This document shows, piece by piece, positions 41,308 to 48,845 of a stretch of 53,547 nt of DNA (position 1 is the first letter of the stretch; every line of letters starts with the position of its first letter). The notes under the pieces are model-generated. The model made no database searches. It saw only the letters and a program-made list of their open reading frames with translations, and was not told the DNA's origin. A program made the position numbers and the translations under genes. Origin of the DNA: a virus. The DNA lies in the IMG/VR virus record IMGVR_UViG_3300029952_000034, positions 1 to 53,547 of that record. One strand, given 5' to 3'.

Positions 41308-41552
41308 CCCAAAGACGCCTTACTGGCCGCCAATCGTCCGCCCTCGGTCAGCTTCAGCCTCCCGCGCCCAGTCTTGCCGCCATATTCCTCCACGAAACCC
41401 AGGGCCTTCAGCCTGTTCCAGGTCGCGCGCATGTGCGGCGCGGATTCGCCGGATGCGACCAGCACGCCATGCCGATCGAACAGGCCGTCGCCATTGTGAT
41501 CGGACAGCCATTTCAGGGCGGCGCGCAAGGTCGGGGTCAGGATCTGGCTCAC
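41304..41552 (-). CDS. small winged-helix protein
   Basis: An 82-residue protein from a GTG that overlaps the upstream stop. TPTLRAALKWLSDHNGDGLF then RATWNRLKALGFVEEYGG and KLTEGGRLA form a compact MarR/ArsR-like winged helix. Co-translated with a similar-sized wHTH-like neighbour. It may regulate the early operon or the methyltransferase that follows. Confidence 0.6.
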   Translation of the reverse strand: MSQILTPTLRAALKWLSDHNGDGLFDRHGVLVASGESAPHMRATWNRLKALGFVEEYGGKTGRGRLKLTEGGRLAASKASLG

Positions 41553-41806
41553 GCCGCCGCCCTCCAGCGCGCGGCCATCGCCGTCCCGGCCTCGGTCAGC
41601 ACCCACACCGTCGCGCCGAACCCGTCCCGCCGTCCGGAGCTTTCGATCAGCCCCTGCTGGCGACAGCTCAGCACCCGCGGCCCAGTCAGCGGACCATGGG
41701 TCAGAGTCGGCGAGCCCTCCGCGAAATGCGACAGCGCCCAGCAGGTCTCGACCCGCTCCATCTCGCGGCGGCGCAGCTCGGCCTTGTCGGGCGCCCTGAT
41801 CCGCAT
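41549..41806 (-). CDS. winged-helix-like small protein
   Basis: An 85-residue protein from ATG 41806 (TGATG overlap). It contains ELRRREMERVETCWALSHFA, GPRVLSCRQQGLIE and ATVWVLTEAGTAMAARW, the last being the end strand and helix of a winged-helix fold. It resembles the following 82-residue protein, so the two may be distant paralogues. Confidence 0.55.
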   Translation of the reverse strand: MRIRAPDKAELRRREMERVETCWALSHFAEGSPTLTHGPLTGPRVLSCRQQGLIESSGRRDGFGATVWVLTEAGTAMAARWRAAA

Positions 41807-42063
41807 CAGCGATACCCCATCGCCGACAGCATCCGACCGACCAGACACCAGATATGGATCACCTCGGCCGGATAGTCGCGCACCGCCCCGCGCCGATTGA
41901 CCTCGCCGCGATCAAGCGCCGCGCTGCTGCGCCCGGTCAGGGTCTCGCCGTCATAATGGCGCAGCCGCTCCGCGCCCTCGCCCGTATTGGCGATGCGCAT
42001 CCGGGCCAGCTCCCGCCGCGACCCATCCCGGGCCGACCACAGCTCGACGCGGACGACGATCAT
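41806..42063 (-). CDS. conserved small phage protein, unknown role
   Basis: An 85-residue protein: MIVVRVELWSARDGSRRELA, MRIANTGEGAERLRHYDG, ALDRGEVNRRGAVRDYP, then HIWCLVGRMLSAMGYR. I recall this pattern (beta-strand start, R-I-A-N-T/D-G, closing helix) from many alphaproteobacterial phages near DNA-modification genes, but no function is known. ATG 42063 overlaps the cupin-like gene stop. Confidence 0.65.
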   Translation of the reverse strand: MIVVRVELWSARDGSRRELARMRIANTGEGAERLRHYDGETLTGRSSAALDRGEVNRRGAVRDYPAEVIHIWCLVGRMLSAMGYR

Positions 42064-42560
42064 TGACCGCCCTCGCCGCACCCGCGCCCGTCCTCACCCT
42101 TGGCGCCCGGCGCCGTGAAAGCCTCCCAGTGCACCCAGCCGGCGATCGGGCAATGGAAACCCCATTCGCGGAATCGCGGGCCGGTCAGGAACAGGGTCCA
42201 GCACTGCCCGGTGTCCAACTCGATGCGATGCGCCGAACGGCCAAGCCGGAACTTCAGGTCGCCCGCCACCCGGCGCGCGCGATGTTCGATCCCGCCGGCT
42301 GCGATGGTGTGCTCGACATAGGATCCGCTCAGCAGCAGCGAGACGTTCCACCACGGATGGTCGTGCAAGGCGCAATCATCGTCCGAGCGTCGGAACTGGT
42401 GCAGATAGAGGTTCAGCACCGGATTTCTTGGGATCAGCCACCAGCGGCGCAGGTAGACGCTATCCTTGGGACCGACCTCAAAGTCCGGCGCGCGCTGGGT
42501 GGCGATACGGTCGAACAGGGCAAACCAGAGACGGCTCATCAGGCGTTGCTTGAGGCTCAT
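42060..42560 (-). CDS. cupin-like protein
   Basis: A 166-residue protein. Its LHDHPWWNVSLLLSGSYVEH near 66-85 is a cupin first motif with metal-binding His residues, and AHRIELDTGQCWTLFLTG the second-motif region. It follows directly after the C5 methyltransferase, overlapping by ATGA. Cupins may be oxygenases or binding proteins; no substrate can be named. A role in DNA modification is possible only by context. Confidence 0.6.
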   Translation of the reverse strand: MSLKQRLMSRLWFALFDRIATQRAPDFEVGPKDSVYLRRWWLIPRNPVLNLYLHQFRRSDDDCALHDHPWWNVSLLLSGSYVEHTIAAGGIEHRARRVAGDLKFRLGRSAHRIELDTGQCWTLFLTGPRFREWGFHCPIAGWVHWEAFTAPGAKGEDGRGCGEGGQ

Positions 42561-44479
42561 GCCGCCGCCCTCACGCCCGGCTCGACCAGGTGCGGGCAGT
42601 TGGCGCGGATCAGCGCGACCGCAGGCGGCGGCGAGACCATGTTGCCGATCATCTGGGTCTGATGGGTTTTGCTGACCTTTTGGCCGTAGACATCGACGCC
42701 CAGGTCGTATTCCGGCGGCAGGCCCATGGCCGCCGCCAGCTCCTTCGGCAGCAGCATGCGCAGGCCGATATCGACGATCATCCAGACCTGGTCTTCAATG
42801 ACCACCAGGCCGAACTTCAGCCGCCCGGCATGGGTGGCCAGGGGATCGGCCCATTCGGCCTCGGTCGGCTCACCCGCGTGCCGCCACAAAAACTCCAGCA
42901 CCGCCGCGCGGCGCCCCGTGGGACCGCCCTCGCGGGCCAGCTGGGCCTCGACCAGCCGCTGGGTCGTGCCGCGCCCGACGATGGTCGACAGCGGCTCGAC
43001 GGCCTCATGCCCGACCATGCCGGTATTGGCCTGTTCCAGAAACGCGACGGTCAGGGCGTGGCGCGCCTGGGCTGTCGCGGCGCGCACAGGTTCGGCGCAG
43101 TCCGAGCCTATGCCCGTGGCGTAATAGCTGCCCAGATGAGCCGCCACGACCTGGGTCTTTCCGCCACCCCCGCCGCTCATCACTGTCGGCGCCGGATCCT
43201 CGATATCGCGTCCGGAGACGGTCGAGCCGAACTGGCGTCCGAGGAAGGCGGAGGTTAGCGACGTCTCGACAATCCCGTGCCGCGTCGCGCCGCTCATCAC
43301 CGTATGCAACGGTTCGGTCATTTTCGTGCCGATGCTGTTTTCCTGGAACTTGATCACATGAGCGACGGTCGGCTGGACGATCGAGAACTCGCCGCCCTTG
43401 GCCGAGGTGATGGTGCGCAGCGGATCGTCCGAGGACGACACCCGGTCGCGCCCGTCGTGATGGGTGATCGGCGCGATGAAGGGCTGGACCAGGGCGAACT
43501 CGCCTCCGGCGACGCTGGTCACCGTCCGCAACGGGTCGGCGGGGTCATAGACCCGCGCGTCGCCGGCATGCTGGACGGGCGCCAGGAAGGGCCTGGCCGC
43601 CCCGACCACATAGCGGTCGATCCCGCGGAACACGCGCCTCTGGGTCGCTGAAACCACGGGCCGCTTGACCCGGCGCCCGGTCTGATGGCGCAGGTCGTCG
43701 CATTCCGCCGGCGTCAGGAACAGCGACGGGCACGGGACCGACCAGTCCAGGATCTCGCAGGCCCCGCGCCAGGGCTGCAGCCCGAGCGCCTCGCATTCCC
43801 CGCGCGGCGCGTGGGTCCGCTCCGGCCACACGATCGGGCGCCCATCGCATCGGGCGATGACATAGAGCCGCTTGCGGGTCGTCGGCGCGCCATAGTCGGC
43901 GGCGTTCAGCACCCGCCACTCGACCACATAGCCCAGCTTTTCCAGCCGACCCTTCCAGCGCGCGAAGGTCTCGCCGCGCCGTTCGGGAATCGGTTCCCCG
44001 ACCTTCCCATCTTGGCCCTCGCGATAGACCGGACCCCAGGTCAGGAACTCCTCGACGTTCTCGACCATGATCACTTCAATGCGCCGGGTCACCGCCCAGG
44101 GCAGCACCGACCAGGCCAGCCCGCGAATCCGCGCCGATCGCGGCGCGCCGCCCTTGGCCTTGGAAAAGTCGGTGCAGTCGGGCGAGAACCAGCCGAAACT
44201 GATCCGCTCGCCGGGCCGGAACTCGCGCGGATCGACGTCAAAGATGTCGGCGCAATGATGATCCGTGCCCGGAAAATGCCGCTGGTGCGCACTGATCGCC
44301 ACCATCCAGTGGTTCATCGCCAGGTCGGGGTCGCAATTCAGCGCCAGGCGCACGGCGACCGAGGACCCGCCGCCGCCCGCAAACCCCACCACCTTGCGCC
44401 CGCCCCGCGCGCCCATATCGCGCACGCCGTGCGCGCTATTCGCGGCGACGGGCAGGATTTCCACGTCGCCCGCGCTCAC
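42557..44479 (-). CDS. C5-cytosine DNA methyltransferase
   Basis: A 640-residue enzyme from a GTG start (GTGA overlap). Motif I VVGFAGGGGSS is at 30-40, the catalytic Cys102 in FSPDCTDFSKAKG (PDC rather than the usual PPC), motif VI MVENV near 138, motif VIII APTTRKRLYVIA, and motif X-like GNMVSPPPAVAL near the end. The region 320-560 holds about six degenerate repeats with D/E-P-L-x-T-V/I (DPLRTVTS, DPLRTITS, EPLHTVMSG, EPLSTIVG), typical of large phage C5 enzymes. It could protect from host restriction. N-terminal residues AHGVRD come from the palindrome at 44420. Confidence 0.9.
   Translation of the reverse strand: MSAGDVEILPVAANSAHGVRDMGARGGRKVVGFAGGGGSSVAVRLALNCDPDLAMNHWMVAISAHQRHFPGTDHHCADIFDVDPREFRPGERISFGWFSPDCTDFSKAKGGAPRSARIRGLAWSVLPWAVTRRIEVIMVENVEEFLTWGPVYREGQDGKVGEPIPERRGETFARWKGRLEKLGYVVEWRVLNAADYGAPTTRKRLYVIARCDGRPIVWPERTHAPRGECEALGLQPWRGACEILDWSVPCPSLFLTPAECDDLRHQTGRRVKRPVVSATQRRVFRGIDRYVVGAARPFLAPVQHAGDARVYDPADPLRTVTSVAGGEFALVQPFIAPITHHDGRDRVSSSDDPLRTITSAKGGEFSIVQPTVAHVIKFQENSIGTKMTEPLHTVMSGATRHGIVETSLTSAFLGRQFGSTVSGRDIEDPAPTVMSGGGGGKTQVVAAHLGSYYATGIGSDCAEPVRAATAQARHALTVAFLEQANTGMVGHEAVEPLSTIVGRGTTQRLVEAQLAREGGPTGRRAAVLEFLWRHAGEPTEAEWADPLATHAGRLKFGLVVIEDQVWMIVDIGLRMLLPKELAAAMGLPPEYDLGVDVYGQKVSKTHQTQMIGNMVSPPPAVALIRANCPHLVEPGVRAAA
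44420..44434. repeat. dispersed palindrome copy 7
   Basis: GCGCACGCCGTGCGC inside the first 20 codons of the C5 methyltransferase. Frame AHGVR in the gene direction. Confidence 0.85.
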
Positions 44480-44859
44480 GCCTCATCCCCCGACATGGCC
44501 AGCATCTTCAGGCGAATACCCATGGTCCCCTGGGTGCGGGCGTGGCCGAACCGCTTGGCGGCCAGGTCGGCGATCTGGCGCAGGCTATAGCTTTGGACCC
44601 GCAGGGCGGTGATGAAGGCGTCCTCCTCCGGCCCGAACGCGATCACCGGCCGACCGGCGCGCACATAGTCGGGCCGCACCCGCATCGGCCGCCGGTGCAG
44701 GCCCAGGCGCACAAAGGCGAAATGCACCGTCGAGGGATGCCGGTTCAGCTTCAGCGCCACCTGGCCGCTGTTCAGCCCGCGTTCGGCCAGATCGATGATG
44801 CGTTCCTCCTCGTGATTGGTCAGGCGTCCCCGCCGGATGTTTTCGGGCGCACGGCTCAT
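44476..44859 (-). CDS. helix-turn-helix DNA-binding protein
   Basis: A 127-residue basic protein. RRGRLTNHEEERIIDLAERG then NSGQVALKLNRHPSTVHFAF is a clear homeodomain-like/resolvase-type helix-turn-helix (residues 10-55). A second HTH-like segment, LRVQSYSLRQIADLAAKRFG, lies near 88-107. Two HTH units suggest binding to an extended site. ATG 44859 overlaps the stop of the shifted upstream gene. It may regulate the early leftward operon. Confidence 0.7.
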   Translation of the reverse strand: MSRAPENIRRGRLTNHEEERIIDLAERGLNSGQVALKLNRHPSTVHFAFVRLGLHRRPMRVRPDYVRAGRPVIAFGPEEDAFITALRVQSYSLRQIADLAAKRFGHARTQGTMGIRLKMLAMSGDEA

Positions 44860-45603
44860 TCAACGATCCTCCAGACACGATCCCGCGCGCCGCCGTCGGG
44901 CATGTCGCCCGGGCGAATGCGGCCGGCATGGGCCAGCAGGCTCAGGGCCTGGTCGACGACGAACTCCTTGGCGTCGCACAGCACCGCCAGGGTGCGCGGC
45001 GACAGCGGCTTGTTGGTCAGCTGGCCCAGGATGCGGTCGGCCAGCAGGTCGGGCTCCCGCATCGACCGGCCGGGCGCGACATGGCCGCCGAACACCCGAC
45101 TGACGGGATTGACCGGCGTGATGACCAGACGCCCCCCCCCCGGCCGGATCGGGCGCGGCGACGAGGTTGCAGCCGCCCGGAGAGGATGGGATCTCGGCGT
45201 CCGGCGGCGCATCGGCAGGCCTCACACCGCCGGCGAATTCCGCCGCCGCCGTGACCGGCGTCGCGGGCGCCCCCGGCCAACGCCCGTCCCGCGCATTCAG
45301 CACGGCGATCTTGATCAGGGCGACGACATTGACGTCGATGCGCTTGGCCGACCGCGAGGACGGATAGACATTGGTCACTTGGGCCAGACGCAGCACGCGC
45401 GCCAAGGATCGTCCCGTCGCGGCGTGCAGATCGAACAGGGCGCCGGCGGCGGCCATGCGAGCCTTGGCCGCGCCGCGCCAGTCGCCCATCACAAATTGCG
45501 GCGGCACGTCATAGAGGCGCGCCGCGACGACCAGCGCGGAGGCGATGATATCGGCGGTGAACAGGTCGGGCCGCGTACCGGCGGTCGGGCTCTTATAGGC
45601 CAT
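44856..45603 (-). CDS. regulator-like gene split by a G10 tract
   Basis: The first frame encodes MAYKSPTAGTRPDLF, then a helical IIASALVVAARLYDVP, later GRSLARVLRL, up to a run of ten G (45132-45141). After the run it turns into low-complexity Arg/Pro/Gly. The other frame continues with MREPDLLADRILGQLTNK and LSPRTLAVLCDAKEFVVDQA and ends at 44856 in an exact ATGA overlap with the next gene. One G fewer would join both into a 248-residue protein. It shares its N-terminal pattern with the gene at 50867-51499. Either an error, phase variation or slippage explains the break. Confidence 0.65.
45132..45141. repeat. homopolymer C10/G10 tract
   Basis: Ten consecutive C on the plus strand within a gene whose two halves lie in frames that would join with nine. 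Such tracts are prone to slippage. Confidence 0.8.
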
Positions 45604-45606
45604 CCA

Positions 45607-46044
45607 TCAATCCTCCCGCTCGCCGAACCGGCCGCGCCAGCCGGCGGCGTCGGCGTCGCGCCGCGCGACCAGCAGGTCCTCGACCGCCTGGGCGCCGGCA
45701 TGCAGGAAGGCCGCGCACGCCGTGCGCGCCTCGGGCGCCATTTCGGGCCGGACAAAGGCGCGGGCCAGCTTCAGAAAGGCCCCGGCGATCTCCCGCGCGC
45801 TCCAGGTCTCGACCGGGAAACTCTCCACCGACAGCACTTTTAGCGCCCCGACCAGCTGGGCGTGCTCGCCCCCGACCTCGACCGCCGTCCGCGCGCCGAA
45901 CGCCTCGCTCGCCGCCGCGGCCACGCCGCTCAGCCGCAGGCATTGATCCACCGCCCGCGCCCAGGCCTCACGACCCAGACGCGGGCCGAGGGCCGGCGGC
46001 GCGCCGGGTTGCGCCCGGGAGGAGAAGCGGTGGGCGCGGGTCAT
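45607..46044 (-). CDS. hypothetical, first gene of leftward early operon
   Basis: A 145-residue Ala-rich helical protein (MTRAHRFSSRAQPGAPPA, then AWARAVDQCLRLSGVAAAAS, SAREIAGAFLKLARAFVRP). No family is recognised. It is encoded just after a region with two abutting 15-bp palindromes and ends 4 nt before the next start. The palindrome copy at 45713 lies within it, read as RTACA. Confidence 0.55.
   Translation of the reverse strand: MTRAHRFSSRAQPGAPPALGPRLGREAWARAVDQCLRLSGVAAAASEAFGARTAVEVGGEHAQLVGALKVLSVESFPVETWSAREIAGAFLKLARAFVRPEMAPEARTACAAFLHAGAQAVEDLLVARRDADAAGWRGRFGERED
45713..45727. repeat. dispersed palindrome copy 8
   Basis: GCGCACGCCGTGCGC in the first leftward early gene, in the RTACA frame. 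Confidence 0.85.
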
Positions 46045-46075
46045 GACAGCGCCCAAACTGGGTGATAGGTCTGCG

Positions 46076-46105
46076 ACCTGAAGTTCAGGTGCGGCGTTCC
46101 GCCGC
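46076..46105. promoter_or_regulatory. two abutting 15-bp palindromes, operator candidates
   Basis: ACCTGAAGTTCAGGT (46076-46090, 7-bp arms) and GCGGCGTTCCGCCGC (46091-46105, 6-bp arms) lie side by side in the 99-bp gap between divergent genes at 46044 (-) and 46144 (+). Their place in a divergent promoter region suggests operators. Alternatively they stop leftward readthrough. No clear -35/-10 pair is seen. Confidence 0.5.
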
Positions 46106-46143
46106 AAGCGCGCCAATTGCAAAGCTTACGGAAAGGCTTGTTG

Positions 46144-46503
46144 ATGAATGGGTCGAGCGAAGACGTCGCCGTCGAGCAGTTGGGGAACAGTCGAGTGCCT
46201 AAAGAGCATAATGAAGAACCGCGCGAGTCCGTCGCGGGTTTCGAGACGGTATTCTGTTTCGCAATTCTACATCTGATGACAGAAATGCGCATGGAATTGG
46301 GCCTGGACCCGGATGGATCACTGACGCCAGAGAGGATAAATACGGTATTGGGACACTGGGACGCCATATCCGGCTGTGCCGACGCGCCGGGCGCGCCGTT
46401 CAGTCCGGACAGCAAGGACGCGCGCAAAGCCCTGCGCGAGGCCATCAAACGGTTTGGCCCTGTGCTCTCGCGCATGGCCCTGGCCGCCCGGGCCATGGGA
46501 TAG
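46144..46503 (+). CDS. hypothetical acidic protein
   Basis: A 119-residue protein starting MNGSSEDVAVEQLGNS, with a mixed helical region (FAILHLMTEMRMELGLDPDG) and a C-terminal RFGPVLSRMALAARAMG. A GGAAAGG Shine-Dalgarno lies 9 bases before the ATG, supporting this start over a TTG at 46117. It is transcribed toward the Cro-like gene, on the strand opposite to the early leftward operon. The GC content is lower than around. Function unknown. Confidence 0.6.
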   Translation: MNGSSEDVAVEQLGNSRVPKEHNEEPRESVAGFETVFCFAILHLMTEMRMELGLDPDGSLTPERINTVLGHWDAISGCADAPGAPFSPDSKDARKALREAIKRFGPVLSRMALAARAMG

Positions 46504-46513
46504 GCGCCCACCA

Positions 46514-46789
46514 TCACTTTAGATCCAGGTCGGCCGGGCGCTCCCAGTCCTCAGCTGTGATCAGGCCGCCGGTCCAGGACTCGATCAGCTCGATTTCGCG
46601 TGGCTTGGGCTTGCGCCATTGGGGATGGTCATACGGCAGACCCAGCTGGCGCACGTATTCGCGCGACACCCCGATGATCGGCGCGACCTGGTCGATGACC
46701 AGAGCCCGCTCATAGAGGAACACCGCCCACTTCGGGCGACGGACGATCGGCGGCAAGGGCGGCAGGGGTTTGGTTAATGTGGCGTCCAT
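46514..46789 (-). CDS. Cro/YdaS-like DNA-binding protein
   Basis: A 91-residue protein. A helix-turn-helix is seen at VIDQVAPIIGVSREYVRQLG (about 31-50), and the C-terminal REIELIESWTGGLITAEDW resembles YdaS/Cro-type small repressors. It is divergent from and directly adjacent to the CI-like repressor, with starts separated by about 70 bases containing a TTGACA box. This is the standard place for Cro. It should repress the CI promoter and turn down early transcription. Confidence 0.72.
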   Translation of the reverse strand: MDATLTKPLPPLPPIVRRPKWAVFLYERALVIDQVAPIIGVSREYVRQLGLPYDHPQWRKPKPREIELIESWTGGLITAEDWERPADLDLK

Positions 46790-46855
46790 GGCGCCATGAA
46801 TGAAATGTTTTTGTTGTATTTGTCAACGCGCGCGTTTGCTGATACCTGTGTACAA
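46790..46855. promoter_or_regulatory. divergent CI/Cro promoter-operator region
   Basis: Minus strand: a perfect -35 TTGACA (46826 to 46821) directs leftward transcription to the Cro-like gene. Plus strand: TTGTCA (46820-46825) with TACCTG 17 bases later (46843-46848) could serve the repressor and would give a nearly leaderless message from ATG 46856. The palindrome AACGCGCGCGTT (46825-46836) overlaps both and is an operator candidate. This AT-richer stretch stands out from its GC-rich surroundings. -10 boxes are weak. Confidence 0.6.
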
Positions 46856-47608
46856 ATGTCGCTGGACCAGAATGCCTCACTCATCAATCTTCGTTGGATG
46901 GCGCCTCGGAATAAAGGTGATGATGAAACGCGGCTGCTGGGCCGCGCCCTGGAGTCCTTGCGCGCGCGATCGGGAAAGACACAGTCCGAGGCCGCCGACG
47001 ATGTCCACCCCCATCCCTGGACCAGCCAGAACTGGGGTTATTACGCCAGGGGCGAACGCTCGGGCATCCACAAGCCCTCGACCCAGCGCAAGCTGACCGC
47101 CGCCCTGGGGTTCACCCCGGACGACTTGATCGCCGAGGCCGCGCGCCTCGAAAGCGGCGAGGACGAGGCCAATGAGATCCTTCACGCCGCGCCACGGCCC
47201 ATACTTGGCGCATCGGAAGACGCCCGCAGCTTCATCATGCCGGTTCTCAACCGCACCCGGGCCGAGCCCGGCGACGGGGGCGCCCTGGTCTATGACAGCA
47301 AGCGGCCGGGCGCGACCGTCGACTTCGGCTGGCTGATTGCGCCCACCACAGGGCGGCTGCTGATGGCCGATGACCGGCTCAATCCCCGCATTGCGGCGGG
47401 CCAGCTGCTGATATTCGACCGCAACATGCCCCCACGCCCACGGCAGATCTGCGTGGTCGAGACCCGCGACGGCGGCCTGCACGTCTATGAATTCATCCAG
47501 CGCACCGGCTTGGCCGTACACGTCCAGCAGTTGAACCCCGCCGCCGGCGTCGAATTCCCCGCCGCCATGGTGGTCGGGGTCTATGCCGTGCGCATGGTCG
47601 GGGACTGA
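46856..47608 (+). CDS. CI-like repressor with degenerate S24 domain
   Basis: About 250 residues. An N-terminal helix-turn-helix follows LLGRALESLRARSGKTQSEA. The C-terminal domain has the S24/LexA fold pattern: MADDRLNPRIAAGQLLIFDR and PRQICVVETRDGGLHVYEF. In active family members these positions read S-M with a catalytic Ser, and V-K with a catalytic Lys; here they are R-L and V-Y, so self-cleavage should be lost. Start choice: ATG 46856 or 46898 both lack a Shine-Dalgarno; the ATG at 46796 would place the promoter inside the gene. It probably keeps lysogeny by repressing early promoters. Confidence 0.75.
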   Translation: MSLDQNASLINLRWMAPRNKGDDETRLLGRALESLRARSGKTQSEAADDVHPHPWTSQNWGYYARGERSGIHKPSTQRKLTAALGFTPDDLIAEAARLESGEDEANEILHAAPRPILGASEDARSFIMPVLNRTRAEPGDGGALVYDSKRPGATVDFGWLIAPTTGRLLMADDRLNPRIAAGQLLIFDRNMPPRPRQICVVETRDGGLHVYEFIQRTGLAVHVQQLNPAAGVEFPAAMVVGVYAVRMVGD

Positions 47609-47621
47609 GGCCCAGTACGCC

Positions 47622-48242
47622 CTAGAGGGGCTGCCGCGAACCCAGGGCTTTGCGCTGCCGCGCCGCATCCTCGTCATGGGTCTTGCGGGTCGTGATTGAA
47701 ACCCAGCCCTTATCGATCGAGCCTTCCGCCGCGCCGCCATCGCTGCCGTCGGCGTCGAACTGGACGAAGCATGACGGCAGGTCCCAGACCGCCCGAATCA
47801 CCACATAGGCCGCACCCATGCGGTTCTGCACCGACACATGCTGGAGCTGCGTCGGCTTGCCGAATTTCGCCGTCAGCTGAGCCAGCACATAGTCCTGGTC
47901 GCTGACCCCGGCCGTGGCCAGGGTGATGAACTTGACCTCACCCGACGCCGGAACCATGGCGGTGATGTCGGACCCCAGCGCCGACCCGTTGGGGAAGTGC
48001 AGGGCGCGAAACTCGAACTGGGTCGCCGTCGGCGGAATGCCTTCTATCGGCGGGAATTCATAGGTCCAACAGGTCGCATCGACCTTCAGCGGGTTCGGGT
48101 CGGCGCACTGCGGCAGGGTCAGGGGCGCACCCAGATCGACACCGAAAATCGCGATGGCGCCGCCCGGCGCGGGGGGCGTAGGCGCGGCGGTGGCCACCCC
48201 TGAAACCGCCAGAACCGCGACCCAAAGCCCAAGCCTGACCAT
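47622..48242 (-). CDS. secreted protein of moron type
   Basis: A 206-residue protein with a Sec signal peptide (MVRLGLWVAVLAVSGVATAA, then PTPPAP). The mature part has four Cys (LPQCADPNPLK, VDATCWTYEFP and one in LPSCFVQFDADG), strands and helices, and no known family. It lies beside the CI-like repressor on the opposite strand, outside the lytic operons. Such isolated genes are often expressed from the prophage and change the host surface or block superinfection. That role is inferred. Confidence 0.6.
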   Translation of the reverse strand: MVRLGLWVAVLAVSGVATAAPTPPAPGGAIAIFGVDLGAPLTLPQCADPNPLKVDATCWTYEFPPIEGIPPTATQFEFRALHFPNGSALGSDITAMVPASGEVKFITLATAGVSDQDYVLAQLTAKFGKPTQLQHVSVQNRMGAAYVVIRAVWDLPSCFVQFDADGSDGGAAEGSIDKGWVSITTRKTHDEDAARQRKALGSRQPL

Positions 48243-48449
48243 CCCCGCCCTCCACGATCCGAAAAAGCTTGGCCCCACTGTTGCGCCACGTCAACGCACG
48301 GGTGGTTTCATGGGATGCGCAACATTTTTTCAGCCCCAAAGCGGTTCTGAAAACGTCTGTGAAACTTTTTTGTTTCCTGTCGTTGACAATCACAACCGTT
48401 TCATTCCATCAATTGCGTCGGCCGCGAGTCCTGCGACTGGAGACGCCCC
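48243..48449 (+). promoter_or_regulatory. rightward early promoter region
   Basis: A 207-bp AT-richer gap between divergent genes. A perfect -35 TTGACA lies at 48383-48388; a weak -10 is placed near 48405-48411. TTTCATTC at 48399-48406 also occurs in the leftward promoter region (minus strand, 46805 to 46798), and related GTTTCA/TGAAAC boxes occur near 48303 and 48359, so they may be repressor half-sites. GAAAC-TTTTTT-GTTTC could form a small hairpin. Confidence 0.55.
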
Positions 48450-48845
48450 ATGCCCCCCAAAACCGGCGAACCAAGCCCAATCCCGGGTAGCCCCCCGCTC
48501 GCGGCCACCCCTCACGCCGCCGCCGAGCCCCTGCGCAGCCGCATCTGCGCCGCCCTGGCCGGCGCCCTGCCCACGCCGCCGCAATGGGACGCGGCCCTGA
48601 TCGACTATGGCGCGGAGGTTTTCGCCGACGCCCTGATCGCCCTGGAACGCGCCTTTGGCGTCAGCCTGGAGGTCGATAGCGCCGCCTCCTTCCGCACCCT
48701 GGTCGGCCTGGTCGACTGGGTCGAGGCCATGGTCCGCATCCGCGCCATCGCCGGCCAGCGCCCCCAGGCCGAGGCCCCGTCCAGCGATCACTTCCAGCTC
48801 TACGACCTGGCCGCCTATCGCGCGGCGATCAAGGACCGGCCATGA
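48450..48845 (+). CDS. small protein with degenerate ACP-like region
   Basis: A 131-residue protein. After a Pro/Ala-rich start, residues 50-95 (EVFADALIALERAFGVSLE, then RTLVGLVDWVEAM) follow the pattern of acyl carrier proteins: a helix with LxALExxFG then a V-x-x-LVDxV helix. The place of the phosphopantetheine-carrying DSL motif reads YGAE, so the attachment Ser is absent. It would be a fold-only relative, perhaps a protein-binding module. This may be a chance likeness. First gene of the rightward operon; its stop overlaps the ParB-like ATG. Confidence 0.5.
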   Translation: MPPKTGEPSPIPGSPPLAATPHAAAEPLRSRICAALAGALPTPPQWDAALIDYGAEVFADALIALERAFGVSLEVDSAASFRTLVGLVDWVEAMVRIRAIAGQRPQAEAPSSDHFQLYDLAAYRAAIKDRP

